The notes under the pieces were generated by a model. The model was not told the DNA's origin. It made no database searches and saw only the letters and a program-made list of their open reading frames with translations. A DNA stretch of 64,000 nt from Delphinapterus leucas. Taxonomy: Eukaryota; Chordata; Mammalia; Artiodactyla; Monodontidae. This document shows, piece by piece, positions 1-11,600 of the stretch (within the stretch, counting starts at the first letter, position 1; each line of letters starts with the position of its first letter). The stretch is from the NCBI RefSeq assembly GCF_002288925.2, contig NW_022098072.1:20877489-20941488 (forward strand), written 5' to 3'. The position numbers and the translations under genes were made by a program.

Positions 1-708
1 TAAGTTTCATTAGGTCCCATTTGTTTATTTCTGTTTTTATTTCCATTACTCTAAGAGGTGGATCAAAAAAGATCTTGCTGTGATTTATGTCAAAGAATGT
101 TCTTCCTATGTTTTCCTCTAAGAGTTTTATAGTGTCTGGTCTTACATTTAGGTTTCTAATCCATTTTGAGTTTATTTTTGTGTATGGTGTTAGGAGTGTT
201 CTAATTTCATTCTTTTACATGTAGCTGTCCAGTGCTCCCAGCACCACTTATTGAAGAGACTGTCTTTTCTCCATTGTATATCCTTGCCTCCTTTGTCATA
301 GATTAGTTGACCATAGGTGTGTGGGTTTATCTCTGGGCTTTCTATCCTGTTCCATTGATCTATATTTCTGTTTTTGTGCCAGTACCATATTGTCTTGATT
401 ATTGTAGCTTTGTAGTATAGTCTGAAGTCCGGGAGCCTAATTCCTCCAGCTCCGTTTTATTTCCCTCAAGACCGCTTTGGCTATCTGGGGTCTTTTGTGT
501 CTCCATACAACTTTTAAGATTTTTTATTCTAGTTCTGTAAAAAATACCAATAAATGCCATTGGTAATTTGATAGGGATTGCATTGAATCTGTAGATTGCT
601 TTGGGTAGTGTAGCCATTTTCACATTGTTGATTCTTCTAATCCAAGAACATGGTATATCTCTCCATTTGTTTGTTTCATCTTTAATTTCTTTCATCAGTG
701 TCTTATAG

Positions 709-984
709 GTTTTTTAATTAATTAATTAATTAATGGCTGCTTTGGGTGTCTGTTGCTGCATGTGGGCTTCTCATTGCGGTGGCCTCTCCTGCCATGGAGC
801 ATGGGCTCCAGGCACGCGGGCTTCAGTAGCTGTGACTCAAAGGCTCCAGAGCCCAGGCTCAGCAGTTGTGGCACACGGGCCCAGTTGCTCCGCAGCATGT
901 GGGATCCTCCTGGACCAGGGCTCGAACCCACGTCTCTTGCACTGGCAGGCAGATTCTCAATCACTGCGCCACCAGGGAAGCCCG
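709..984 (-). mobile_element. CHR-type tRNA-derived SINE inserted in L1
   Basis: The minus strand begins GGGCTTCCCTGGTGGCGCAGTG and ends in an (ATTA)n-type A-rich tail, seen on the + strand as TTAATTAATTAAT at 714-733. A perfect 12 bp TSD, AGTGTCTTATAG, flanks it at 697-708 and 985-996, and joining the flanks restores the L1 text. At about 276 bp it belongs to the longer, older-looking CHR forms. Its promoter-like boxes come from its tRNA ancestry and do not make it a tRNA gene. Confidence 0.93.
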
Positions 985-2176
985 AGTGTCTTATAGTTTT
1001 CTGCAGACAGATTTTTGTCTCCCTTGGTAGGTTTATTCCTAGGTATTTTATTCTGTTTGTTGCAATGGTAATTGGGAGTGTTTCCTTAATTTCTCTTTCA
1101 TATTTTTCATCATTAGTGTATAGGAATGCAAGAGATTTCTGTGCATTAATTTTGTATCCTGCAACTTTACCAAATTCATTGATCAGCTCTAGTAGTTTTC
1201 TGGTAACATCTTTAGGACTCTCTATGTATAGTATCATGTCATCTGCAAACAGTGACAGTTTTACTTCTTCTTTTCCAATTTGCATTCCTTTTATTTCTTT
1301 TTCTTCTCTGATTGCTGTGGCTGGGACTTCCAAAACTATGTTGAATAATAGTGGTGAGACTGGACATACTTGTCTTGTTACTGATCTTAGAGGAAATGCT
1401 TTCAGTTTTTCACCATTGAGAATGATGTTTGCTGTGGGTTTGTTGTATATGGCCTTTATTATGTTGAGGTAGGTTCCCTCTATGCCCACTTTCTGGAGAG
1501 TTTTTATCATAAATGAGTGTTGAATTTTGTTAAAAGTTTTTTCTGCATCTATTGAGATGATCATATGGTTTTTATTCTTCAGTTTGTTAATATGGTGTAT
1601 CACATGGATTGATTTGCGTATATTGAAGAATCCTTGCATCCCTGGGATAAATCCCACTTGATCATGGTGTGTGATCCTTTTAATGTGTTGTTGCATTCTG
1701 TTTGCTAGTATTTTGTTGAGGATTTTTGCATCTATATTCATCAGTGATATTGGTCTTTAATTTTCTTTTTTTGTAGTATCTTTGTGTGATTTTGGTATCA
1801 GGGTGATGGTGGCCTCCTAGAATGAGTTTGGGAGTGTTCCTTCCTCTGCAATTTTTTGGAAGAGTTTGAGAAGGATGGGTGTTAGCTCTTCTCTAAATAT
1901 TTGATAGAATTCACCTGTGAAGCCATCTGGTCCTGGACTTTTGTTTGTTGGAAGATTTTTAATCACAGTTTCAGTTTCAGTGCTTGTGATTGGTCTGTTC
2001 ATATTTTCTGTTTCTTCCTGGTTCAGTCTTGGAAAGTTATACCTTTCTAAGAATTTATCCGTTTCTTCCAGGTTATCCATTTTATTGGCATAGAGTTGCT
2101 TTTAGTAGTCTCTTAGGATGCTTTGTATTTCTGCAGTGTCTGTTGTAACTTCTCCTTTTTCGTTTCTAATTTTATT

Positions 2177-2314
2177 TTATTATTTTTTTTTGAATTTTAT
2201 TTTTTTAGACAGCAGGTTCTTATTAGTTATGCATTTTATACATATTAGTGTATATATGTCAATTCCAATCGCCCAATTCATCACAGCGCCACCCACACCC
2301 CGCCACTTTACCCC
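2177..2314 (-). mobile_element. Short L1 3'-UTR fragment inserted in the older L1
   Basis: About 138 bp of T-rich sequence is followed by text typical of an artiodactyl/cetacean L1 3' UTR (TTCTTATTAGTTATGCATTT). It interrupts the host L1 ORF2. A 13 bp TSD, TTCTAATTTTATT, lies at 2164-2176 and 2315-2327. This is a severely 5'-truncated retroposition event. Confidence 0.85.
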
Positions 2315-3566
2315 TTCTAATTTTATTGATTTGGGTCCTCTCCCTCGTTTTCTTGATGAGTCTGGCTAATGGTTTATCAATTGTGTTTATCTTCTCAAAG
2401 AACCAGCTTTTAGTTTTATTGATGTTTGCTATTGTTTTCTTTGTTTCTATTTCATTTATTTCTGCTGTGATCTTTATGATTTCTTTCCTTCTACTAACTT
2501 TGGGTTTTGTTTATTCTTCTGTCTCTAGTTCTTTTAGGTGTAAGGTTAGATTGTTTATTTGAGATGTTTGTTGTTTCTTGAGGTAGGACTGTATTGCTAT
2601 AAACTTCCCTCTTAGGACTGCTTTTGCTGTGTCCCATAGGTTTTGGATCATCATGTTTTCATTGTCATTTGTCTCTAGGTATTTTTTGATTTCCTCTTTG
2701 ATTTCTTCAGTGATGTCTTGGTTATTTAGTAACGTATTGTTTAACCTCCACGTGTTTGTGTTTTTCACTTTTTTTTCCCCTGTAATGGATTTCTAATCTC
2801 ATAGCACTGTAGTCAGAAAAGATGCTTGATATGATTTCAATTTTCTTAAATTTACTGAGGCTTGATCTGTGACCCACAGTGTGATCTACCCTGAGAATGT
2901 TCCGTGCGCACTTGAGAAGAAAGTGTAATCTGCTCTTTTTGGAAGGAATGTCCTATAAATATCAATTAAATCTATCTGGTCTATTGTGTCATTTAAAGCT
3001 TGTGTTTCCTTATTAAGTTTCTGTTTGGATGATCCGTCCATTGGTGTAAGTGAGGTGTTAAAGTTCCCCACTATTATTGTGTTACTGTTGATTTCCTCTT
3101 TTATAGCTGTTAGCAGTTGCCTTATGTATTGTGCTCCTGTGTTGGGTGCATATATATTTATAATTGTTATATCTTCTTCTTGGATTGATCCCTTGATCAT
3201 TATGTAGTGTCCTTCCTTGTCTCTTGTAACATTCTTTATTTTAAAGTCTATTTTATCTGATATGAGTATTGGTGCTCCAGCTTTCTTTTGATTTCCATTT
3301 GCATGGAATATCTTTTTCCATCCCCACACTTCCAGTCTGTATGTGTCCCTAGGTCTGAAGTGGGTCTCTTGTAGACAGCATATATATGGGTCTTGTTTTT
3401 GTATCCATTCAGCAAGCCTGTGTCTTTTGGCTGGAGCGTTTAATCCATTCACGTTTAAGATAATTATCGATATGTATGTTCCTGTGACCATTTTCTCAAT
3501 TGTGTTGGGTTTGTTTTTGTAGGTCCTTTTCTTCTCTTGTGTTTCCCACTTAGAGAAGTCCTTTAG

Positions 3567-4440
3567 CATTTGTTGTAGAGCTGGTTTGGTGGTGCTGAAT
3601 TCTCTTAGCTTTTGCTTGTCTGTAAAGCTTTTGATTTCTCTGTCGAATCTGAATGAGATCCTTGCCAGATAAAGTAATCTTGGTTGTAGGTTCTTCCCTT
3701 TCATCACTTTAAATATGTCATGCCACTCCCTTCTGGCTTGTAGAGTTTCTGCTGAGAGATCAGCTGTTAACCTTATGGGAGTTCCCTTGTATGTTATTTG
3801 TTGTTTTTCCCTTGCTGCTTTCTATAATTTTTCTTTGTCTTTAATTTTTGCCAATTTGATTACTATGTGTCTCGGCGTGTTTCTCCTTGGGTTTATCCTG
3901 TATGGGACTCACTGTGCTTCCTGGACTTGGGTGGCCATTTCCTTTCCCATGTTAGGGAAGTTTTTGACTATAAGCTCTTCAAATATTTTCTTGGGTCCTT
4001 TCTCTCTCTCTTCTCCTTCTGGGATCCCTGTGATGTGAATGTTGTTGAGTTTAATGTTGTCCAGAGGCCTCTTAGGCTGTCTTCATTTCTTTTCATTCTT
4101 TTTTCTTTATTCTGTTCCGCAGCAGTGAATTCCACCATTCTGTCTTCCAGGTCACTTATCCATTCTTCTGCCTCAGTTATTGTGCTATTGATTCCTTCTA
4201 GTGTAGTTTTCATTTCAGTTATTGTATTGTTCATCTCTGTTTGTTCTTTAATTCTTCTGGGTCTTTGTTAAACATTTCTTGCATCTTCTCGATCTTTGCC
4301 TCTGTTGTTTTTCCATGGTCCTGGATCATCTTCACTATCATTATTCTGAATTCTTTTTCTGGAAGGTTGCCTATCTCCCCTTAATTTAGTTGTTTTTCTG
4401 GGGTTTTATCTTGTTTCTTCATCTGGTACATAGCCCTCTG
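3567..4440 (-). pseudogene. L1 ORF1 relic (RNA-binding coiled-coil protein)
   Basis: ORF1 makes the trimeric RNA-binding protein of L1. A recognisable coiled-coil piece is encoded at 3968-4234, with heptad-like text such as ITEAEEWISDLEDRMVE. The C-terminal part, encoded just before ORF2, contains FDREIKSFTDKQKLREFSTT. The two pieces are in different frames and interrupted by stops. The homologous ORF1 in the second L1 (19772-20572) is far better preserved and supports this reading. Confidence 0.8.
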
Positions 4441-4540
4441 CCTTTTCATCTTGCCTATCTTTCTGTGAATGCGGTTTTTGTTCCACAGGCTGAAGGATTG
4501 TAGTTCTTCTTGCTTCTGCTGTCTGCCCTCTGGTGGATTA

Positions 4541-5084
4541 GCTACAGGTGACTTTCAATTTTTATTTCTCTTATTTCTTTAATCAAATTCTTTATAATAA
4601 TGAGCATATATTATTTTAGTAATCATTAAAAAATAAGATATTTCCACTTTGGAAAACTGAACAATAGTACATTTTTCTGTTACAGTGGTAATTGCACCAA
4701 ACTTGGTCCCTTGAAGGAAGGGGCTACATGCTCTGCCCTGTGCGACTAGGGTCTGGCTTACTGGATGCCCCGAGATAGGTGCTCAACACATGTTTACACA
4801 AGTGTAATTGATCACGGTTCCTTATCTGGATAGCTCGATGGATAGTAGGTAATGACCTAATATTTCTGAGATGAGAAACATGAAAAAGGTATAAACTCAG
4901 AATATGTGCATTCTGAGTTTCTCATAGATCATTCATTGGGCACTGGGAATACAAATTTGGAGATCAGAGATGGAGATATGAAGCTCCTCTGAAGAGAGGT
5001 GATTAGTTGAATATGTGGGTATAGAGTGGGAGCATGGGCTTTCAGTTTCACCCCACTCCTCCCCACAAGACCAAGTCCAAATAT
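4541..5084. other. Intergenic stretch, little recognisable
   Basis: AT-rich sequence with no gene. A short segment at about 4770-4800 (AGATAGGTGCTCAACACATG) resembles a MIR or L2 tail but is too short to call. Confidence 0.4.
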
Positions 5085-6560
5085 TTTTCAACAATGACAC
5101 CCATTCCACAGCAATTTTCTGAGCACCTACCACATACCAGGCACTAATGGTACAGGAGTGAACAAGAAATGTTCAAATGTCTCTGCCCTCGAGCAGTTTA
5201 TGTTTTATGGTGAGAGGCAGACAACAAGCAATAGTGAAACAAATAATTAAAATATAGAGTGTATTCTATAGTGATAAGGAGGAAAAACATGGAAGGGGAA
5301 AGGGAACTCCGGGTGTTGCCATGTTTGACAGGGTAAGTTAGGGTAGGCCTTGCTGAGGACATAACACTTGAGTGTAAGACCTTAAGGAGGTACCAGGTAA
5401 CTGTGACTACTGGGGAGCATAGTCCAGATAGAGGGAACAGAGAGGGCCAAGGCCTTGAGGTGGGAACATACTTGTGTTTAGAGAAGCAGCAAGGAGTTCA
5501 GTGTGTCTGGATGAGTAAGGGGGTCAGTGGTAGAGGAGTTTAGGGAGATAATGAGAGGTAGAAGGGAGGTGGTGGACAGATCCCATGAGGCCTCATCAGC
5601 AGACTGTTGGAGGAACTTTGACTTTTACTCTAAGTGACATGGGAAGCTCCTGAAGTTCGATTAGAGGAGTAGGTAGCATAACCTGACTTGTGTTTTAAAC
5701 TGACCGGCCTGGTTCCTATCTTGATAATGAATGGATAAAGGGCAAGGGAGAAGCTGGGAGAACATTAAGGAAGTTATGGCAGTAATAGGTGATGGGTGTG
5801 TGGGCTGGAGTGGTGGCAGTGGAAGAGATAAGAAGAGGTCAGGTCCTGGATATATTTTGCAAGTGCAGCCAACATAATATACTCGTGGATTTGATGTGGC
5901 ACATGAGAGAAAGAGGGAAGCAAGGATAACTCCATGGTTTTGGGCATGAGCAACAGGAATGATGGAGTTGCTGAGAGGTGAAGACCTCAGGGAGAGTAGT
6001 TTGGGGTAGGAATTTAGGAGTTCAGTTATAGACATGATAACTTTGAGATGCCCTTAGATATCCAAGAGGAAATGGAAAGTAGGTGGTTGGCTATGTGAGC
6101 CTAGAGTTCAGGGGCGTGATCCAGGCTGAATATGTACATGGGAGAGTTCTCAGCAGATCAGTAATGTTTCAACTGTGAGAATGGATGAGATCATCTAGAA
6201 AAAAGTACAGAGAGAAAAGGGGTCTGGGGACTGAGCTCTGGAGCCCCCCACCCTTTAAAGCAGAGGAGAAAAAGACCAAGCAGCAAAGGAAAATGAATGA
6301 TTGGTCGGTGAGGGAGGAGGTCAACTGCGTCCCAGCGTGTTTCTAGGTAGAAGACCTGCTACAGCAGGGTCAAAGGCAATGAGGACCAAGAACCGTCCAA
6401 TGAATTTAGCCGGGTGGAGGTCACAGGCGACCAGACAAGAACAATGTGGTGGAGGTGCGGGGTGGGAGGTGGGGTGACTGAAGGAGGTTCAAAGGAGAAT
6501 TCAAAATGAGGAATCGGAGACAGTTTAAACAACTGTTTTAGGGAATTTTGCTGCAAAGGA
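5085..6560. repeat. Long ancient mammalian interspersed repeat, family not assigned
   Basis: The segment starts with TGAGCACCTACCACATACCAGGCACTA and runs about 1.5 kb. It has a characteristic order: losses to 'gagagggccaaggccttgagg', then 'tttgacttttactctaagtgacatggg', 'tggatatattttgcaag', and 'atgactccatgg'-like text. I recognise this wording from many copies in mammalian genomes but cannot name the family securely. Two shorter relatives are present in this window (26000-26130 and 52220-52740). Open frames here are short and meaningless. Confidence 0.65.
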
Positions 6561-6959
6561 GAATAGGAGGCATGGAGCCTCCTGGAGAGAGAGATGAATC
6601 CAAGAAAGTATCTTCTTTCTTTTTTCTCTTTTTTAAGATGGGAGAAATGGCAGTGATCCCCCTAGCACCCAGCCCATCATACTCATTTGATAAGCATTTG
6701 TTGAACTGACATGAGCGGATCTAAGGGTAAGACATGAGCAAATATCCCCATCATCCCTGAATGATGTCAAATAAGTGAAATGAGAAAAAAATTCCGATGC
6801 TTCCTATAAGAGACTGAACATTAACACTTGGAGACTTGTGGCTATAGGGATTCCTTTACTTAATACTTGTACTTAATACTTGTACTTTACTTCCTTGTAC
6901 TTAATACACTGCTTTTTAACAACACAGGGTCAGGATCTATTTTTAAGTGGAAACTTTTG
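6561..6959. other. Intergenic stretch, nothing recognised
   Basis: AT-rich sequence, with a small direct repetition of 'cttaatacttgta' near 6858-6905. No gene or clear repeat is visible. Confidence 0.4.
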
Positions 6960-7665
6960 GGTTGAAATTTTTTAAGGGCACACAAATATAGGGAAGAAAA
7001 TAGCAATGACCCACATTCCCACCAGGCAGAATTAAGTACTGTTAACATGTGGGCATATTTGTTTCCAGCCTTTTCATTCGATGCTCTGTTTTTAAAACCT
7101 ACACGGTGGAATTATGTGCTAAAAAACATGATGTGTTCCAGTGTGTGTGTGCACACTGTGAACTCACACATACATACCTGCTCACACATTTGTGGCTTTT
7201 TGCTTGCTCTTTCCTGGAGTTTCCGAGTTGGTAGGTGCTGTGTTATAAACTGCTATGGCAATAATGGAATCATGAAGCCATGACTTCACATGTCAGTATA
7301 CAGAATGCACTGGCCGAAGAATACTTTTTTTAAACCTAAAAACTGTAAGTAATCTGTGCACACTGGAAAAAATTCCAACACTACCCTTCTGGCCTACAGT
7401 CCTTCGTTTTTTCTTTCCAGACACAACTGGCATTGCCAGCTCCTTGTGAATGTTTCCAGAAATAGTACTTGCATATGCAAACATGTATTTTCTATTTTCC
7501 TACACAGATGGTAGCATACTGTTGTATACGCTTTGGTACTTAAGCACAGGGTTTTGAAAATTTTGGAAGTGCTTCTTAGCAGTAAGCTTTCTTTTTTTTA
7601 AATTTGTTTCATTGAGGTATAGTTGACATATAAAAACAGTAAGTTTTCTACATGTGCATATTAGC
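6960..7665 (-). repeat. Ancient L1 (L1M-class) 3' fragments, degenerate
   Basis: Phrases such as TTAAGTACTGTTAACATGTGGGCATATTTG (about 7030-7060), GATGGTAGCATACTGTTGTATACG (about 7507-7530) and TTTCATTGAGGTATAGTTGACATATA (about 7607-7632) match the style of old mammalian L1 3' UTRs in antisense. Divergence is high and the pieces may come from more than one element. The boundaries are approximate. Confidence 0.5.
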
Positions 7666-10202
7666 AATCATGCTCTTCCTTCTTGCCTGGTCTCAGACAA
7701 TTAACTCAGGGTTGTGGGCAGGGGGGGTGTTAAGAATGTTCTACACTAGCTGGACAGGTCCCTTCAAATCACAGACTCCCATGTCAGTGCCACACAGTTT
7801 GTTTTGACTCTCTCTGGTTGAACTTACTTCACAGCCCACAAGAAAACCCTTTATATTTTTGGTAGCTAAACCAAAGTCCTGCAGAACACAACAAAACCAA
7901 ACGGGGAAATTTGGGGCTCAGCTTAAAATACAGATGGGCAAGCCCATACTTAGTTGCTGGAATAACAACCAGCTGGGAGGGTCCAGCTAAATTTAGCTTG
8001 GAACCTTACACACTGGTCAGCTCCAAAGTCAACAGCCCCCATCCCCGCCACAGAGCACTCTCCCCCATCTCTGAAGCTGGTAGAGAAGAAGGAACAACCC
8101 TGCTTATCCAAAATGCTGACTTTGCAAAAACCACCTAGTCGATCTGGTGTGACTTAATAGGTTGTAAAAGCTTCGATTTACAGCTGATCAATAGGCAAAC
8201 AGTGGGATTTCTTGCCGGGGGAATATAGAGCACAGGGACCAGGATGAGGCCAAACAGTGGGAAAGGTTAATTAACATTGTAAAGTTCATTTAAAATTTTC
8301 TTTAAGAAAGCAAGAAGGAGAACAAACTGGAACTGTAGGTGGGTCTCGAAGTCAAGGCTGGCCTGAAGGAAAACGGATGTGAGCAGAACCGGTGTGCTCC
8401 ACTAGCCCTCCTGGGAGGCCTCCACGTACACCCTGTCCCGGACCCCAGGGGAGGGCTGCAAAGGACAGGGAGCCCCATGCACGGGCTCAGTCTTGGCTTT
8501 ATGACGTGGTGGGCCTCAGTTTCCTGGTTTGTTCAAGTGGCAGAGTTGGAGTAGATGAGCTCCCCCAGGCCTGGAATTCTTGGTGATTTGGGCCTCCTAC
8601 AACTACCTGCCTTGCAGCCTGGAGCTCGCTACACCCTCTACCCTCACTCTCTGGAAACCCAAGTGGGGAGGAGGGACACACAGGGCCCCTAGTGCCTCAA
8701 GGTGAGACCACGTGTTGAAAACATAACTTGCTAAGTGGGGAGGATTAGGCCCCTGAGAGATCCTGCCATCCGCCCCGGGCACTGGCACCTGGGGAGGCCT
8801 GACAACTTGCACAGAAACTCAGATGTGAGCTGGGCCTCCTCTAGGAGAGGCATGTGACATACTTTATGGAAAAAACAACAAGACGAGGTTGCCAAGTGTA
8901 GCCTAGGTGGTACCCAGGGAATGATTGCAGTGAGAAGCAGGACTTCTGTTGTGTTCACTGTGCTTGCATGTGCAAAATAACGTACGTCGTGGTTTCTGTG
9001 AGGCCCCTACCCACTGGATGGAGGTAAAGGGAAGCCAGACTGAGTGACCAGTTTCGACTTCGATGCAGTGATCACTACACCGTCTTTAGGGTGACTTCTG
9101 TCTCCATGCTGCTCAATCTTCCAGGCTCGCCTCCACTCCTCTGCTCCTATCTTAGAAGCTGCCTAGCGGAGAGGCGGCAGCAGAGGCCTCCCAGGATGTC
9201 ATGGCAGTTGGGGGTGGGATGGGCCCCCGGCCTTATGCTGCTCTGTGCGTGTGAACACTCTCCGGGACCCCTAAGCTGTGTTTGGCTGGTTTGATGTTTC
9301 ACTGGTCTCAGCTACCTGTGAACTCCTGGTGAGTTCTTTCTCAGCCTATTTGTGGGCTCGCTGCCCCTCCCTGTGGATCTGGGCTCCCCTTGCCTCTCTG
9401 TCATCACAGACACCTCAGAATCTCTGCCATCCTCTCCCCCTGGGACCTGGCCAGGCTGCCCCGCACAGCCTTGGGTGCAGGGTCACTTTGTCCCCCGCCA
9501 CATTAGGGCCCTGGCAGATCTCCTGGCTCAAGGGGGCAAAAAGGTGCTCCAGATGCAAGCTAGACCCTCTCTCTTGCTGTGCCCTTCACATCTCGGAGGT
9601 GGGGCGTAGGGGTAGACGTCCCCCCCCGGAGACGGCGTGCTGCCTCCTCAGGTCCCGGTGGAACAGGGGAGGTCTTGGGAGCGTGCACTGCAGTCAGGAC
9701 TGAGGGTTCCGCAGTCTCACAGGCCTGCTTCAGCCCCAGCTTTGTACTGAGTGGGGGTATGGCTTCAGGCCAGGGCCTTGACCGCTGCCTAACCAGGAGA
9801 AGGATACACACCTCATAGGATGTGCTGATGGTCGATGAGATTTTCTGTAAAGCAGCTCCTTTTTGAGGTAGGAGAGCTAGCGCGTAGAGGAAAGAAGTAT
9901 CCTTTGCTAGCGAAGCAGCGGGTGGTAGGATTCCTCCCTAAGAATTCTCATCCTGCCCCTGCCCCATCCCCATGCAGCACCTGAACTGGGCACGTGCCAG
10001 TTCCTGCTTTTTCTGAGTCTGTTTATCAATGTCTCAGTGACTGAAATACCACCCTCTGACTTGGCCAATAAGTCATTTTTAAAAATAGCAAATTTTATGT
10101 TACTTCAATTATCAAATCTCCTGGGGATGAAGTCAGTTTACAGTGATCGGTCGACATTGCCGTCAAGGGCGTGGCTTCCTCTCCGGGCTTGGACGCAGTG
10201 TG
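7666..10202. other. Intergenic stretch with no recognised gene or repeat
   Basis: Moderately GC-rich from about 8340 to 9800. Open frames are short, overlapping and without protein-like features. No splice-flanked exon candidate with a recognisable product was found. Confidence 0.45.
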
Positions 10203-10500
10203 TGAAGGCGCCAGGAAGGCGGGCGTCATTGGCAAGTAGGGAGCTGGTTATGGCACCTCCCTCAGGAAGATGGTGAAGGAATTTGAAATCAACCTGTACA
10301 CTTGCTCCTTCTGTGGCAGAACCAAAAGCAAGAGGTGAGCTGCTGGGGCTCTGGTGCTGTGGTGCCTGGAGCAACACCATCACCTCCACTGTCACCGTGA
10401 AGGCAGCCGTCAGATGACTGAAGGGACTGAAGGACCAGTAGACTGCCCCAGCGGAAACGCCGACAACTAGACCAAATGGGCGAACTTACGTAACCAAGCA
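10203..10500 (+). pseudogene. RPL37A: Processed pseudogene of ribosomal protein L37A
   Basis: RPL37A (eL43) is a small zinc-ribbon protein of the large ribosomal subunit, about 92 residues long. This copy is intronless. It starts in the region equal to the first codons (GCCAGGAAGGCGGGCGTCATT), continues through SLRKMVK-like codons and the first zinc pair TCSFCG (about 10299-10316), and ends with codons for LKGLKDQ followed by TAG near 10438. The 3' UTR wording AAATGGGCGAACTTACGTAAC near 10474-10494 also resembles the real transcript end. In-frame stops (GGCAAGTAG near 10232; a TGA near 10336), lost codons before the first zinc pair and a deletion around the second pair disable it. No poly(A) tail is left. 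Neighbouring DNA is unrelated. Confidence 0.85.
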
Positions 10501-11243
10501 AAGAAGGGTCCTGGGGCCGCGCACTGCTTCCTTAGGCTAACCCGCAGCACGGTGTCTGCTGTCTTGGGTCCACTGAGGGTAACAGGGGGACTCCCCAGAG
10601 TCGGGACGCCTTCCAGGTCCCTCTTCTGTCGCAGGCTCTCCACTTCACAAGCTCCTCCCTCTCTCTTGACAGCCCAACCCCAGGTGAACGTCCAGTTCCC
10701 TGTAGCCGCCTTTGGCTGGAGGGAAGGTTAAGGTAACCGGTTCTTCCACAGGAGGTGTGACCCTGCCAAGCTTTCATTTCAAGCCTTCTGTCGTTACCTT
10801 TTTCCTCTTTAACAGGGTTTCAGGTCTCCGTAGGTAGGGGAGGAGAGGTCCATTTTCAGGGCAATGGCTATGGGCCAGTAGGTGCTCCAGAATTGTCCCA
10901 GGCGTGGTGGTGACAGGTTGGCCCTTAGGGAACCCTGGGTAGTGAACCAGCGCCTAAGAGTCCCCTGCTTCCTCCAATCAGTGTGGTCCAGCGGGATGGG
11001 GCCTGACCCCAGGAGAGCTGATGAGAGGGGGAACTTGGGCCTCTTTCTGCAAGCCTCTCATGTTCACTTTCCTACCTAAAGACATCTCACATCTGTCCTC
11101 ACATCTGTCCCTGCCTTGCCTGCTTTGACCCCGAGACTCCTAGACACATACATTATCATCCAAGTGACAGCATTTTAGATCATATTTAATGATTTCTTTC
11201 TACCAACCTTCCTGGCCTTATTTCCTATACCTTACCTCCCCTA
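10501..11243. other. Intergenic stretch, nothing recognised
   Basis: GC-rich unique sequence between the RPL37A pseudogene and a SINE. No conserved open frame. Confidence 0.45.
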
Positions 11244-11255
11244 TCCCCCGATTTT

Positions 11256-11588
11256 TTAAAATTAATTAATTAATTAATTTAATTTTGGCTGCGTTGGGTC
11301 TTTGTTGCTGCCCATGGGCATTCTGTAGTTGCGGCGAGTGGGGGCTACTCTTCCTTGCGGTGTGTGGGCTTTTCATTGCGGTGTCTTCTCTTGTTGTGGA
11401 GCACGGGCTCTAGGTGCACGGGCTTCAGTAGTTGTGACTCACGGGCTCTAGAGCACAGGCTCAGTAGCTGTGGCGCACGGGCTTAGTTGCTCCACGGCAT
11501 GTGGGATCTTCCAGGACCAGGGTTCAAACCCGTGTCCCCCCGCGTTGGCAGGTGGATTCTTAACCACTGCGCCACCAGGGAAGCCCTC
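11256..11588 (-). mobile_element. CHR-type SINE, long form
   Basis: The minus strand reads GGGCTTCCCTGGTGGCGCAGTG at the right end and closes with an (ATTA)n tail at about 11259-11280. A 12 bp TSD, TCCCCCGATTTT, lies at 11244-11255 and 11589-11600. At about 333 bp it contains the extra block (GTTGCGGCGAGTGGGGGCTA) absent from the ~200 bp copies. Confidence 0.93.
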
Positions 11589-11600
11589 TCCCCCGATTTT

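Larger units (their letters stand above)
1..3491 (-). pseudogene. L1 ORF2 relic (endonuclease and reverse transcriptase)
   Basis: ORF2 encodes the endonuclease/reverse transcriptase that copies L1 RNA into the genome. The start reads MVTGTYISIIILNVNGLNAP at 3491, the usual N-terminus of the family. The endonuclease part shows the QETHFRPRDTY segment. The reverse-transcriptase part shows the FADD motif near 1230-1250. The frame is broken by stops, by the SINE at 709-984 and by the L1 piece at 2177-2314, so no intact protein can be made. The frame upstream of the start is open into ORF1 residues (an open run spans 2886-3707), so the normal stop between the two ORFs has been lost. The 3' end lies outside the window. 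Confidence 0.9.
1..4540 (-). mobile_element. L1 LINE, 5'-truncated, cut by the left edge of the window, with two nested insertions
   Basis: Reading on the minus strand, this stretch runs from about 4540 (5' side) to position 1, where the window cuts it inside ORF2. ORF1 coiled-coil and C-terminal remnants lie at about 3570-4440 and ORF2 starts at 3491. The same order and wording recur in the second L1 at 16791-20822, which is the main internal evidence. A SINE (709-984) and a short L1 3' piece (2177-2314) sit inside it, each with a TSD. Stops and frame breaks make it inactive. The 5' end near 4540 is approximate, because L1-like text fades there into unrelated AT-rich sequence. Confidence 0.93.

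Noticed and set aside
753..1472. A 239-codon open frame on the + strand
   Set aside because: It runs antisense through the L1 ORF2 and the SINE. Its content is explained by the reverse complement of those repeats, with no protein family resemblance.
8339..9818. Cluster of overlapping open frames in GC-rich DNA, considered as a possible gene
   Set aside because: Frames overlap on both strands, none shows a domain or consistent splice sites, and there is no CpG island.
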